Positions 25,628-35,546 of a stretch of 64,000 nt of DNA are shown piece by piece; the stretch's first letter is position 1, and the number at the start of each line of letters is the position of its first letter. The notes beneath the pieces are model-generated. The model saw only the letters and a list, made by a program, of their open reading frames with translations, was not told the origin of the DNA and searched no databases. The translations under genes and the position numbers were made by a program. The stretch comes from Roseibium aggregatum (GTDB lineage Bacteria; Pseudomonadota; Alphaproteobacteria; Rhizobiales; Stappiaceae): NCBI RefSeq assembly GCF_017309185.1, contig NZ_JAEKJZ010000001.1, positions 372,001 to 436,000 of the forward strand, written 5' to 3'.

Positions 25628-26689
25628 TTAAAAAATCTGGTTGAACAGGAAGCCGACAGCAAGGATGCCGCTGGCGACCACGCCGACGAAGACCGCGATC
25701 AGGCGCAGCGTCAGAACCTGCTTGAGGATGATCATTTCCGGCAGGGACAGGGCGATCACGCTCATCATGAAGGCAAGCACGGTGCCAAGGGCGGCGCCTT
25801 TGCCCAGAAGCGCCTCGATGATCGGAATGACCCCGGCGGCGTTCGTATACATCGGAATGCCCATCAGGACGGCGGCAGGCACCGACCACCAGGCGTCCGC
25901 GCCCATGATGCGCGCCATCAGGTCTTCCGGCACGTAGCCGTGGATCAGCGCTCCGACGCCAATGCCGAGAATGATCCACATCCAGACCTTGCCGAAGATC
26001 TCGCGCACCGCTTCGATACCGAGTTTGTAGCGGTCCGCCATGGTCAGGCGCTCGTCCTCGACCGCGACCGGCGCGTCGGCGCCGGAGTGAATGTCGCGCA
26101 CCCAGTCCTGCAGCCAGCCTTCGAGGCGCAGCTTGCCTATGACGAAACCCGCGAGGATGGCGATGGCAAGACCGAAGACAAGATAGGTTGCCGCCACCTG
26201 CCAGCCGACAAGACCGAAGAGCAGGACCAGCGCCACCTCGTTCACCATCGGAGCGGCGATCAGAAAGGAGAAGGTAACCCCGAGCGGAACGCCTGCGGAA
26301 ACAAAGCCGATGAAAAGCGGCACAGCCGAGCAGGAACAGAACGGGGTTACGATGCCAAGGCTCGCCGACAGGACATTGCCAACGCCCTCGCTCTTGCCCG
26401 ACAGAAGCGCACGTGTCTTTTCGGGTGAAAAGAAGCTGCGCACGACGCCCATGGCAAAGACGATCAGCGTCAGCAGCATCATCACCTTGGGCACGTCGTA
26501 GAAGAAGAAGGCAACCGCCTCGCCGGTATGGCTGTGGCGCTCGACCGGGAACAGCGAGGCAATCCATTCCGAGACCGGGATCAACTGGCCGTAGACCAGC
26601 CACCAGACAAGGAGAAAGGCCGCGACGCCGAGATGCCAGTGCCAGTCGGGCCGGGGTGGACGCAGAGGGGTGGCGATATCGGCGCTCAT
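25628..26689 (-). CDS. DUF318/ArsP-like permease
   Basis: 353 residues with eight or more membrane segments. TPFCSCSAVPLFIGF is the signature Cys pair of this family, repeated in spirit by GIPMYTNAAGVIPI in the second half. ArsP members export trivalent organoarsenicals; others are uncharacterised. Its ATG overlaps the arsR stop (ATGA, 26686-26689). The operon arsR-permease-thioredoxin suggests metalloid- or metal-induced export. No arsC or arsenite methylase is present nearby. Confidence 0.85.
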   Translation of the reverse strand: MSADIATPLRPPRPDWHWHLGVAAFLLVWWLVYGQLIPVSEWIASLFPVERHSHTGEAVAFFFYDVPKVMMLLTLIVFAMGVVRSFFSPEKTRALLSGKSEGVGNVLSASLGIVTPFCSCSAVPLFIGFVSAGVPLGVTFSFLIAAPMVNEVALVLLFGLVGWQVAATYLVFGLAIAILAGFVIGKLRLEGWLQDWVRDIHSGADAPVAVEDERLTMADRYKLGIEAVREIFGKVWMWIILGIGVGALIHGYVPEDLMARIMGADAWWSVPAAVLMGIPMYTNAAGVIPIIEALLGKGAALGTVLAFMMSVIALSLPEMIILKQVLTLRLIAVFVGVVASGILAVGFLFNQIF

Positions 26690-26976
26690 GCGGCGTTCCT
26701 TTCCTGCCCGGTGGGAGCGGCCATCACCGCGTCGACCACGGCCTTGACCTCCGGCGTCAGATCGGCGCTCAGCCGGTAGCGGACCCATTGCGCATCGCGC
26801 CGGTCGACCACCAGACCGGCCTGCTTGAGCACCTGCATATGCCTTGACATGCGGCTCTGGGACGCGCCGATGACCTTCATAAGCTCACAGACGCAATGTT
26901 CGTCACCGTCATTCAAGATGCGTATGGCTTCCAGCCGTGTCGGTTCGGCCAGGGCGGACAGCACAGTCAGGATCAT
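26686..26976 (-). CDS. arsR: ArsR/SmtB-family repressor
   Basis: 96 residues, one winged-helix domain. HCVCELM near residue 28 matches the ELCVCDL metal(loid)-binding site at the start of the alpha-3 region, and SQSRMSRHMQVLKQAGLV is the recognition helix. It should bind the palindrome at 26989-27008, repressing its own operon until As(III)-like ligands bind the cysteines. Confidence 0.9.
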   Translation of the reverse strand: MILTVLSALAEPTRLEAIRILNDGDEHCVCELMKVIGASQSRMSRHMQVLKQAGLVVDRRDAQWVRYRLSADLTPEVKAVVDAVMAAPTGQERNAA

Positions 26977-26988
26977 GAGGGCACTCCT

Positions 26989-27008
26989 TTATGCGCATAA
27001 GCGCATAA
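26989..27008. promoter_or_regulatory. Probable ArsR operator
   Basis: TTATGCGC, ATAA, GCGCATAA: a perfect 8-base inverted repeat ending 13 bases before the arsR start, where a repressor would block transcription. Confidence 0.7.
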
Positions 27009-27150
27009 CCGCGAGCGGAGAACATTGATCTCAGTCAAGCCGTTGTTCGGTGAAGGTTTGAACGTGAAGACCGACAGGGCTGTCAGTGTCTGCCCCGGGT
27101 GTCACTTCGGGGGGCAGGGGCAAAATATAATCTTCAGCCCGGAAATGTTC

Positions 27151-28056
27151 TCAGGGAGTGCAGGCCTTCTCGCCATGCCGCTTCTTCTTCAGAAGCTCCG
27201 CCAGTTTTAAAAAAACATCCCGTCTTGCGGACTTTGGCCGCCAGGCCAGGGCAATCTGCCTCGGGCAGGCGTCTGGAAGGGGTGTCAGCCTGACTTCTCC
27301 CCTGGAGGCAAGGCCGGCGTCTATGGCCAGATTGGGCAACAGCGTGATTCCCAACCCTTCCGAAACCATGGAGACCAGAGTGGTGAGACTTGTCGCCGAA
27401 AAGCTCTCATCCTGTTCCAGGTGACGGTGCGGGTAGGCCTGCAGGGCATGACGCTGCAGGCAATGTCCCCTTTCCAGCAGCATAAGACGGTCACCGGTCG
27501 CCAGTCCGTCCGGCCCTGCAACGACGGGAGGTGTTTCCCGAGGCGGGGTGGCCAGCTGGTAGCCGTCTTGAAACAGCTTGGTGATTTCGAGTGAGCCGGT
27601 CTCGAAGGGGAGCGCGATCAGGATCAGATCGAGCCGGCCCTGGGTCAGCCCTTCAATAAGACTTTCGGTGATCTCCTCCCGCAGGAACAGTTTCAGGCGT
27701 GGAAAATGCTGACGGATCAGCGGCAATGCCGACGGGATGAGGTATGGGCCAACCGTCGGGATGGCGCCGAGGCGCAGGTTTCCTTCGCCCGGATTGCGGT
27801 GCGCCGCCGCCAGAACCTCGATCGCTTCGGCTTCCAGAAGCAGCGCGCGGCCCCGGTTGACGACGTCTTCGCCAAGCGCCGTCAGCATAACGCTTCGTCG
27901 CGTGCGCTCGACGAGCTGGACACCGAGCCGGTCTTCGAGTTCCTTTATGCCCGCACTGAGCGTCGGTTGCGTGACGTTACAAACCTCGGCTGCACGAGAG
28001 AAATTCAGCGTGTCGGCGACGGCGACGAGAAAATGTAGCTGGCGGAGTGTGATCAT
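27151..28056 (-). CDS. OxyR-like LysR regulator lacking the second redox cysteine
   Basis: 301 residues. N-terminal helix-turn-helix LNFSRAAEVCNVTQPTLSAG, then an OxyR-type sensor domain. RGHCLQRHAL places Cys199 exactly where E. coli OxyR has its peroxidatic cysteine, but position 208, the resolving Cys in E. coli, is Tyr. The rest (SATSLTTLVSMVSEGLGITLLP) matches OxyR very well. Divergent from dps, with a long imperfect palindrome between. It may sense peroxide by single-Cys chemistry or sense sulfane sulfur. Confidence 0.87.
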   Translation of the reverse strand: MITLRQLHFLVAVADTLNFSRAAEVCNVTQPTLSAGIKELEDRLGVQLVERTRRSVMLTALGEDVVNRGRALLLEAEAIEVLAAAHRNPGEGNLRLGAIPTVGPYLIPSALPLIRQHFPRLKLFLREEITESLIEGLTQGRLDLILIALPFETGSLEITKLFQDGYQLATPPRETPPVVAGPDGLATGDRLMLLERGHCLQRHALQAYPHRHLEQDESFSATSLTTLVSMVSEGLGITLLPNLAIDAGLASRGEVRLTPLPDACPRQIALAWRPKSARRDVFLKLAELLKKKRHGEKACTP

Positions 28057-28106
28057 TTATTGAAATTCTCGATTACAGATACTTTTATAATCAATTTCAA
28101 CAATAA
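28057..28106. promoter_or_regulatory. OxyR-type palindrome in the oxyR-dps intergenic region
   Basis: TTATTGAAATT (28057-28067) and GATTA (28071-28075) are mirrored by TAATC (28088-28092) and AATTTCAACAATAA (28093-28106), apart from three-base gaps. The extended, AT-rich dyad is the size of a LysR-type tetramer site and would serve both divergent promoters. Confidence 0.6.
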
Positions 28107-28160
28107 CAAGCAAGTTCCTATATTCGGGTTGTTGAAACAATAGACCGAAGGAACAAACAG

Positions 28161-28604
28161 ATGACCAGCGCGGCACAAACCAATATCGACACATTGAAAA
28201 AGGCTCTTGGCGAGACTTTTCGTCTCTATGTGCAGACCCACGGATATCACTGGAATGTCGAGGGTCCGAACTTCCGCCAGCTCCATAACGTTTTCGAGGA
28301 GCAATACCGGAACCTCTGGAACGCTCTGGACGAGATCGCCGAACGTATCCGTATCCTTGGTGCCCATGCCCCCGGCTCCGTCGCCGATCTGATGGCACTC
28401 GCGGGAGAAGAGGCAGCCCCGGCCCAGTCGGCGGATGACATGACCGCGAAGCTGATCGACGCCCACGAGGCACTGGCTGCCACTTTGCGCGACGGGATTG
28501 CCGCGGCGGGAGAGGCCGGAGACGAGGTGTCCGCCGGGCTGCTCACCGACCGGCTGGAATGGCATGAAAAGGAACTCTGGATGATGAAGGCCTGCAAACG
28601 CTGA
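28161..28604 (+). CDS. dps: Dps-family DNA-protection ferritin
   Basis: 147 residues. LYVQTHGYHWNVEGPNF and LHNVFEEQY contain the His, Asp/Glu ligands of the Dps inter-subunit ferroxidase centre. It oxidises Fe(II) with H2O2 and stores iron as a 12-mer. Control by the divergent OxyR-like protein is expected. The persulfide-dioxygenase-like gene follows after 38 bases. Confidence 0.92.
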   Translation: MTSAAQTNIDTLKKALGETFRLYVQTHGYHWNVEGPNFRQLHNVFEEQYRNLWNALDEIAERIRILGAHAPGSVADLMALAGEEAAPAQSADDMTAKLIDAHEALAATLRDGIAAAGEAGDEVSAGLLTDRLEWHEKELWMMKACKR

Positions 28605-28642
28605 ATGAGCCTCCATCCTTCAGAAAGATAACGAGGAATCCA

Positions 28643-29515
28643 ATGCCCAATCCTATCGTCAAGAGCTTCTGGGACAAGACCACCGGAAGCTGGCAGTATG
28701 TCTTTCACGACCCCGACACGGGGAAAGGCGCGATCGTCGACCCCGTGCTCGATTTCGATCCGCTGTCCGGTGCCACGTTCACTGAAAACGCCGACCGTAT
28801 CCTGGATTATATCCGGGGTGCGGGACTGGAAATCGTCTGGATTCTCGACACCCATCCGCATGCCGATCATTTCTCTGCTGCGCAGTACCTGAAAGCGCAC
28901 CTAGGGGCTCCCACGGCCATTGGAGCCAGAGTGGTCGATGTGCAGAAAATCTGGAAGCATATCTATAACCTGCCTGCCGTTTTTTCCACCGAAGGCCAGC
29001 AGTGGGACCGGCTCTTTGAGGACGGCGAGCAGTTCACTGTCGGCAATGTTCCGGTGCGCGTGATGTTCTCACCCGGCCATACGCTCGCCTCGATCACCTA
29101 CGTGGCGGGAGACGCGGCGTTCGTGCACGACACCTTGATGATGCCGGACAGCGGTTCGAGCCGGGCGGACTTTCCCGGTGGCAGTTCGAAGGAGCTTTAC
29201 GAAAGCATTCAGAAGATCCTGAGCCTTCCGGACGAGACCCGCGTCTTCGTCGGGCACGACTATGCGCCGAATGGCCGGGAGGAGGCGTGTCAGGCAACGG
29301 TCGCCGAACACAAGGCAGGCAACATCCACTTCCGGGACGCGCCGTCTGAAGAAAGCTATTGCGCGGTGCGTGACGCACGCGACAGCACGCTCCCCTTGCC
29401 AAAACTCATGCTTGCCGCGCTCCAGATCAACATCCGCGGCGGCCGACTTCCCGAAAGAGAAGACAACGGCCGGTCTTACCTCAAGATCCCGCTCGACTAT
29501 TTTCAGCCGCGATAA
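28643..29515 (+). CDS. Metallo-beta-lactamase-fold persulfide dioxygenase-like protein
   Basis: 290 residues. THPHADHFSAAQYLK is the metal motif, with further ligands in FSPGHTLAS and VHDTLMM and in VFVGHDYAP. The layout and the SSRADFPGG segment match ETHE1/Blh-type persulfide dioxygenases, which use one Fe to oxidise glutathione persulfide. GAGGAATCC precedes ATG 28643. Being downstream of dps, it would share control by the OxyR-like protein. Generic MBL hydrolase is the fallback call. Confidence 0.78.
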   Translation: MPNPIVKSFWDKTTGSWQYVFHDPDTGKGAIVDPVLDFDPLSGATFTENADRILDYIRGAGLEIVWILDTHPHADHFSAAQYLKAHLGAPTAIGARVVDVQKIWKHIYNLPAVFSTEGQQWDRLFEDGEQFTVGNVPVRVMFSPGHTLASITYVAGDAAFVHDTLMMPDSGSSRADFPGGSSKELYESIQKILSLPDETRVFVGHDYAPNGREEACQATVAEHKAGNIHFRDAPSEESYCAVRDARDSTLPLPKLMLAALQINIRGGRLPEREDNGRSYLKIPLDYFQPR

Positions 29516-29543
29516 CGCCGTCTGTAAACAAGGAAGTGCGCAA

Positions 29544-29620
29544 GACGCAAAAAGGGTGGCCCGAAAGCCGCCCTTTCCGCAAGACTTTTGAGGTTGGACG
29601 TCTTGGAAGCCCATGCCGCT
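29544..29620. repeat. Copy of the groEL 3' end and terminator
   Basis: The stretch GACGCAAAAAGGGTGGCCCG...GAAGCCCATGCCGC repeats, with some 10 differences, the stretch 29668-29741 that covers the groEL terminator and last codons. It carries its own hairpin (AAAGGGTGGC 29551-29560 with GCCGCCCTTT 29567-29576). It appears to be a remnant of a tandem duplication. Confidence 0.75.
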
Positions 29621-29671
29621 CCCCGCGCCGCAAAGCGGTGCAATCCGAAAATGATGGGTGGCGCGTGACGC

Positions 29672-29700
29672 AAAAAGGGCGGCCCGAAGACCGCCCTTTC
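29672..29700 (-). terminator. groEL terminator
   Basis: On the minus strand AAAGGGCGG (29699-29691) pairs with CCGCCCTTT (29682-29674), and is followed by two more T. It lies 25 bases after the groEL stop. Confidence 0.8.
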
Positions 29701-29724
29701 CGTAAGACTTTTGGGTCGGACTTC

Positions 29725-31377
<1,653 letters not shown>

Positions 31378-31424
31378 TCACTTTTTCTGGAATTTGATTG
31401 AGATCAGAAGCGGTTCGCTGTGAT

Positions 31425-31712
31425 TTAAGCGATCACGCCCATGATGTCGGATTCCTTCATGATCAGGAGGTCTTCGCCATCGATCTTGACTTCGGTGCCG
31501 GACCATTTGCCGAACAGGACGCGGTCGCCTGCCTTGACGTCGAGCGGAACGATCTCGCCGGAGTCCTTGCGAGCGCCGGTGCCGACGGCGATGATCTCGC
31601 CTTCCTGCGGCTTTTCTTTCGCGGTATCCGGAATGATGATGCCGCCGGCGGTCTTCTCTTCAGAGTCTACGCGGCGAACTACGACACGGTCGTGCAGTGG
31701 ACGAAATGCCAT
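31425..31712 (-). CDS. groES: 10-kDa chaperonin GroES
   Basis: 95 residues starting [16 protein letters not shown]; the mobile loop is [21 protein letters not shown]. It caps the GroEL chamber. ATG 31712 has GAGGAA eight bases upstream; the longer open frame (to 31766) adds nothing conserved. Confidence 0.97.
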   Translation of the reverse strand: MAFRPLHDRVVVRRVDSEEKTAGGIIIPDTAKEKPQEGEIIAVGTGARKDSGEIVPLDVKAGDRVLFGKWSGTEVKIDGEDLLIMKESDIMGVIA

Positions 31713-31812
31713 CAGACTGTTTCCTCTCATGAGCGCGCCCCACGCATTTGGCAGCGCGCGAGACATGATTATTGGGTTGACTGAAACGGGAGGCCTGCCT
31801 TCCCGCTACATA

Positions 31813-31839
31813 TTAGCACTCCCTCATGGCGAGTGCTAA
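31813..31839. promoter_or_regulatory. CIRCE element (HrcA operator)
   Basis: TTAGCACTC, nine bases, GAGTGCTAA: a perfect CIRCE inverted repeat about 100 bases upstream of groES. It implies HrcA repression and heat induction. Confidence 0.95.
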
Positions 31840-31952
31840 CAGCGCCTTCGATTTATGTAGCTGCGCTTCGGTTGTCAATGCCCATGAAGGAGATTTTCTG
31901 CGCCCCGACAAGCTTGCAGGGACGGAGCGTTAATACGGCGTTTAGCCGGACC

Positions 31953-32528
31953 TCAATTTGGGTTGGAAACCGTGAAAGGCAAGGTGAACCCGGCCGATTT
32001 TCCGGTAATTTCGTCGGTGAAGCTGGTTTCGAGCCTGTAGTCGCCGGCATGAAGGCCGCTGAACTCGAATGTGAGCGCCGCCGACAGCTCCCGCATCTTG
32101 GACCGTCCGCTGCCGGTGAACTCCGCGAAATTGTCCTGTTCGGCGAGAACCTGGCCGGAAAGATTGAGCAACTTGTAACTGGCCGTCAATTTGTAGGAAT
32201 AAAGACCGTCGTTTTCGGCAAACCCGTATCCGACCGGTTCGGCGTAGATCGACAGGGTCTCGCCGTCCGTATAGGCTGCGGTCTCGCGGGGAACGTATTC
32301 GCCGTAGCCGCTGCTTGCCTTCTCGGTGAGCGTTGCGGTTGCAAAACCAAGGCCGGCGGTCTCCCAGGCCCGGTCGTAAGCAGCGAGCGCCTTCGAGAAT
32401 TCCTCAGAGAGCCCGGTCTCTGCCACGGTCTGCGCGGGAGCGGACAATGGTACCGCCATGGTCCCGATACCAATAAGGATAGCAGAAACGATCCGCCGCG
32501 ATGCATGCCGTCCGCGAAATATTGACAT
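31953..32528 (-). CDS. Hypothetical secreted protein
   Basis: 191 residues. Signal peptide with hydrophobic AILIGIGTMAVPLSA and cleavage at APA. The mature part has a helical start (EEFSKALAAYDRAWE) and then a beta-rich domain (SIYAEPVGYGF, YSYKLTASYKL, DYRLETSFTDE). No family recognised. It stands alone between groES and the sigma-54 regulator. Confidence 0.7.
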   Translation of the reverse strand: MSIFRGRHASRRIVSAILIGIGTMAVPLSAPAQTVAETGLSEEFSKALAAYDRAWETAGLGFATATLTEKASSGYGEYVPRETAAYTDGETLSIYAEPVGYGFAENDGLYSYKLTASYKLLNLSGQVLAEQDNFAEFTGSGRSKMRELSAALTFEFSGLHAGDYRLETSFTDEITGKSAGFTLPFTVSNPN

Positions 32529-32750
32529 AAGTTTACCCCGCCCGCCCTTTAATCTTGTCTATTCTTAGCGATTTTGCCGATATAGACCGACTTTTGCCTT
32601 GAGACAAGACAATGTGTGCAATGCGGTAAACGCAGGCGCCCTTTGCGTCCGGTTCTTTACCCATGAAAACGGAAAACCGTGTCTCGTGTTAGGGCTTATC
32701 GTCCGGGGGCTTGATGTCGCGCGGCGTTCGGCAGCGGGGTGGGATGCCTC

Positions 32751-34235
32751 TCAAAGACTGCGGGCTTCCCAGGACTGGCGCTTGCGGTAAATGGTGGAAG
32801 GGCTGATCTCGAGAGCCGCCGCGGCCATCGCGATATTGCCGTCGAAGGCATCGAGAGCGTCCTCGATGATCCGGCGCTCTTGGGCCCAGAGCGGTTCGAT
32901 CGTGCCGAAGGGACGGCTTTGCGCCTGGGTCCGGCCGCGCTCGCGGGAGAGATCGATGACGGCACCCGGACGTGCACTCTGGTCGCGGATGACCAGGGGA
33001 AGCATGTCGTAAGTCACGGCGGCGCCTTCGTTCATGACGACGATCTGCCGGATCGTGTTCTCGAGTTGGCGCACGTTGCCGGGCCAGGCATAGGCGACGA
33101 TGCGGGCTTCCGCATCCGCGTCGAAGCCCTTGAAGGCACGGCGTTCCTCTTGCGCGAAGCGGCTCAGGAACGTTTCGGCAAGCGGCAGGATGTCGTCCCG
33201 CCGTTCGCGCAGCGGCGGCAGATGGATCGGCAGCACGTGCAGCCGGTAATAAAGGTCCTCGCGGAACCGGCCGGCGGTGATCTCCGAAAGCGGATTGCGA
33301 TTGGTGGCGCAGATGATGCGCGCGTCCACCTTCCGCGTTTTGGTGTCGCCGAGCCGCTGGAAGGTGCCTGTCTGCAGGAACCTGAGCAGCTTGCTTTGCA
33401 AAAGGAGATCCATTTCGCCGATTTCGTCCAGGAACAAGGTCCCGCCATCGGCCTGTTCAGCGGCCCCGGCCCGGCTCTCGGCCGCCCCGGTGAAGGCGCC
33501 GCGCATATAGCCGAAAATCTCGCTTTCGATGAGATCCCGGGGGATCGCGGCGCAATTCAGCGTGACGAAGGGATTGGCTTCGCGGTCGGAGAGGTCGTGA
33601 ACAGCATTGGCGCAGAGTTCCTTGCCGGTTCCGGACTCGCCGGTGATGAAGACCGGAGCCTGGGAAGGGGCCATGCGCGCGATCTGGGCGTGGATATCAC
33701 GCATCTGCGTCGAACTGCCGATCATGCGGCGCATGCCCTTCGGTTCCTCCGAGGCGGTCGGCCGGATGTTCGCGTCCGTCCTGTCGGGAGCTGACGGGAT
33801 GCCCCGCTGCTCGGCCGGCACGCTTTGGGGCGGAGGCGAAGGCCGGCGCTGCTTGAGCTGAAACCCGATTTTGGAGGCAAGCGCGTCCAGGGAAAATGGC
33901 TTGGTAAGGAAGTCGTGCGCCCCGGCCCGCATGGCGCTGACTGCGCGCGAAACGGAGCCCATGGCCGAGACCGCGATGATCACGGCCTTGGGGCAACGCA
34001 CGGCGTAGGATTCCAGAGCCTGATCGCCACCTATGGTTTCCAGGTCGATAATGAGGATATCGGTCGACTTGTCGGCGAGGTCTTGCAGGCAGGAGGTTGA
34101 GTCTGTGTAAAGAATTGGGTCCGTACAGTTGGTATTCAGTTTGGCGCAAACGGCCGACGTGCGGGCGGCCTCTGAAGCCGATGCATCCAATACGCGTACA
34201 ATTACAGGCAAGTCTTTGCCCCCGTTACTCCCCAT
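32751..34235 (-). CDS. Sigma-54-dependent response regulator (NtrC family), orphan
   Basis: 494 residues. Receiver domain (1-130) with phospho-acceptor Asp in DILIIDLE and Lys in LTKPF, but only one acidic residue in the usual N-terminal Asp pair (VRVLDAS). AAA domain (165-395) with Walker A GESGTGKE, the sigma-54 contact loop GAFTGA and Walker B GGTLFLDEIGE. C-terminal Fis-type helix-turn-helix (MAAAALEISPSTIYRKRQSW). No histidine kinase gene is nearby, so its signal source is elsewhere. Confidence 0.92.
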   Translation of the reverse strand: MGSNGGKDLPVIVRVLDASASEAARTSAVCAKLNTNCTDPILYTDSTSCLQDLADKSTDILIIDLETIGGDQALESYAVRCPKAVIIAVSAMGSVSRAVSAMRAGAHDFLTKPFSLDALASKIGFQLKQRRPSPPPQSVPAEQRGIPSAPDRTDANIRPTASEEPKGMRRMIGSSTQMRDIHAQIARMAPSQAPVFITGESGTGKELCANAVHDLSDREANPFVTLNCAAIPRDLIESEIFGYMRGAFTGAAESRAGAAEQADGGTLFLDEIGEMDLLLQSKLLRFLQTGTFQRLGDTKTRKVDARIICATNRNPLSEITAGRFREDLYYRLHVLPIHLPPLRERRDDILPLAETFLSRFAQEERRAFKGFDADAEARIVAYAWPGNVRQLENTIRQIVVMNEGAAVTYDMLPLVIRDQSARPGAVIDLSRERGRTQAQSRPFGTIEPLWAQERRIIEDALDAFDGNIAMAAAALEISPSTIYRKRQSWEARSL

Positions 34236-34381
34236 TGCTGGGCAACTCCCATCGCTCGATCCGGGTCAGTCGAATATCGAAAGATTCGTCAATTCGATAA
34301 TTCTCCGAACAGGGTAAACAAAGCGTTGTCATGAGAGGCATTTTGCAGATTTACCCATGCCTAAGGCGTCGAGCTAGGCAA

Positions 34382-35227
34382 TTATGACGATCCTGCGATA
34401 TAGCCGATGAGAAATCCGGCGGCGCTCAAGGCGGTTGCCAGGGCGAGCGCGGCGGGAAGGGAAAGCCCCTGCGGCCCCGGGCCACGCTTCAGGGGAGGCG
34501 CGGAGGTATCTTCCGAAAACCGGGTTCCAGCCAATATCGTGTCCGCGACGGTCCGGAGGGTTTTCTCGTCCGCGGGCGTCGCGGTTTCGATATCGGTAAG
34601 GGAAAGCGTGAGCGTTTCGCGCGCGACGGGAGGAGGTGAACCGTCGGTCGCGACAGGCTGCGCCTTAGCGGATGGGGGCGAGGGCTGGGCCATGTCCGTT
34701 TGCGGCGGTTGCCTCGGCATCCGGGCGGTTTCGAAAGACGTGCCGCTTCCCGCGGGTTCGAATTCCGGCGCATAGCTGCCTTTCGGGATGACGATGCGAA
34801 CAGGAGCGCCCGCTCCGGTCCCCTCGTAGTATTTGGAGAGACGCTGGCGCAGACGTGCCGCTTCCACGCGCACGATCGGGTCGGTAACCGGGTTGAAGTT
34901 CTCCGTGCGGCCCAGAGCCTCCACGGCGATGGTGTAGCCCTTGATCTTGTCCCGTTCGTTGTCGAGCGCCGCCTTGACCACGAACTTGAGAAAAGCGCGC
35001 AATTGCGGCGCAGGCTGGAACTCCGGGCTCTTCAGTGCGTCCAGAAGCGCCACCTGCACATCGTCAGCGGAAATCTGGACATCTCCGGCTGGAGCTTCTC
35101 CAGGCGGATAGGTGTCGCTGGATGGCGTTTGATCGGAAAGAGGCCCATCGGTGACGCTGCGGCCCTTGTCGGCACCCTTCGCCGTCGGCCGCGCGGGACG
35201 CCTGGACGTTTGCCCGGCAGATCGCAT
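34382..35227 (-). CDS. Membrane-anchored protein with a winged-helix-like domain
   Basis: 281 residues from ATG 35227 (GGGGGGAAC upstream). Residues 55-165 match the N-terminal domain of TolB/TPR-type and adenylate cyclase-like proteins: RAFLKFVVKAALDNE, IAVEALGR and DPIVRVEAARLRQRLSKYYE. Then a Pro-rich linker and one C-terminal membrane helix (LALATALSAAGFLIGYIAG). So a DNA- or protein-binding head may be tethered to the membrane by its C terminus. Function unknown. Confidence 0.72.
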   Translation of the reverse strand: MRSAGQTSRRPARPTAKGADKGRSVTDGPLSDQTPSSDTYPPGEAPAGDVQISADDVQVALLDALKSPEFQPAPQLRAFLKFVVKAALDNERDKIKGYTIAVEALGRTENFNPVTDPIVRVEAARLRQRLSKYYEGTGAGAPVRIVIPKGSYAPEFEPAGSGTSFETARMPRQPPQTDMAQPSPPSAKAQPVATDGSPPPVARETLTLSLTDIETATPADEKTLRTVADTILAGTRFSEDTSAPPLKRGPGPQGLSLPAALALATALSAAGFLIGYIAGSS

Positions 35228-35546
35228 GCCAGTTCCCCCCTTGGTAACTGGTTCCTGTAATGCGCCACGACAAAGTTCCCCACCCAAGTAATAGTGCACT
35301 ACAGCCCGAATGCAAGGCGAAGGACCGCGCCAATTCGAATGGCCGGAATAACGTAAGGGGAGTGGATGCTTTTCTTCGTCAATACGATTGCGATGAAAAC
35401 AGGATCAGATTCAGGTCAATTCGGCGCATAGTCGGGGACAAGTCGCGGAAACCATGTTGGAAAGTGGCTTGAGGATTCGGAGGCCGCTGTTTCTTAAGGC
35501 ATGATTGGCCGGTAATTTTGATTCGTGTCGGAATGTTCTAGAAGCC
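35228..35546. other. Intergenic region between two divergent genes
   Basis: 319 bases. It includes TAGTGCACTA (35292-35301), a perfect 10-base palindrome 65 bases before the start of the membrane-anchored winged-helix gene, a possible operator. Otherwise only expected promoters. Confidence 0.45.
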
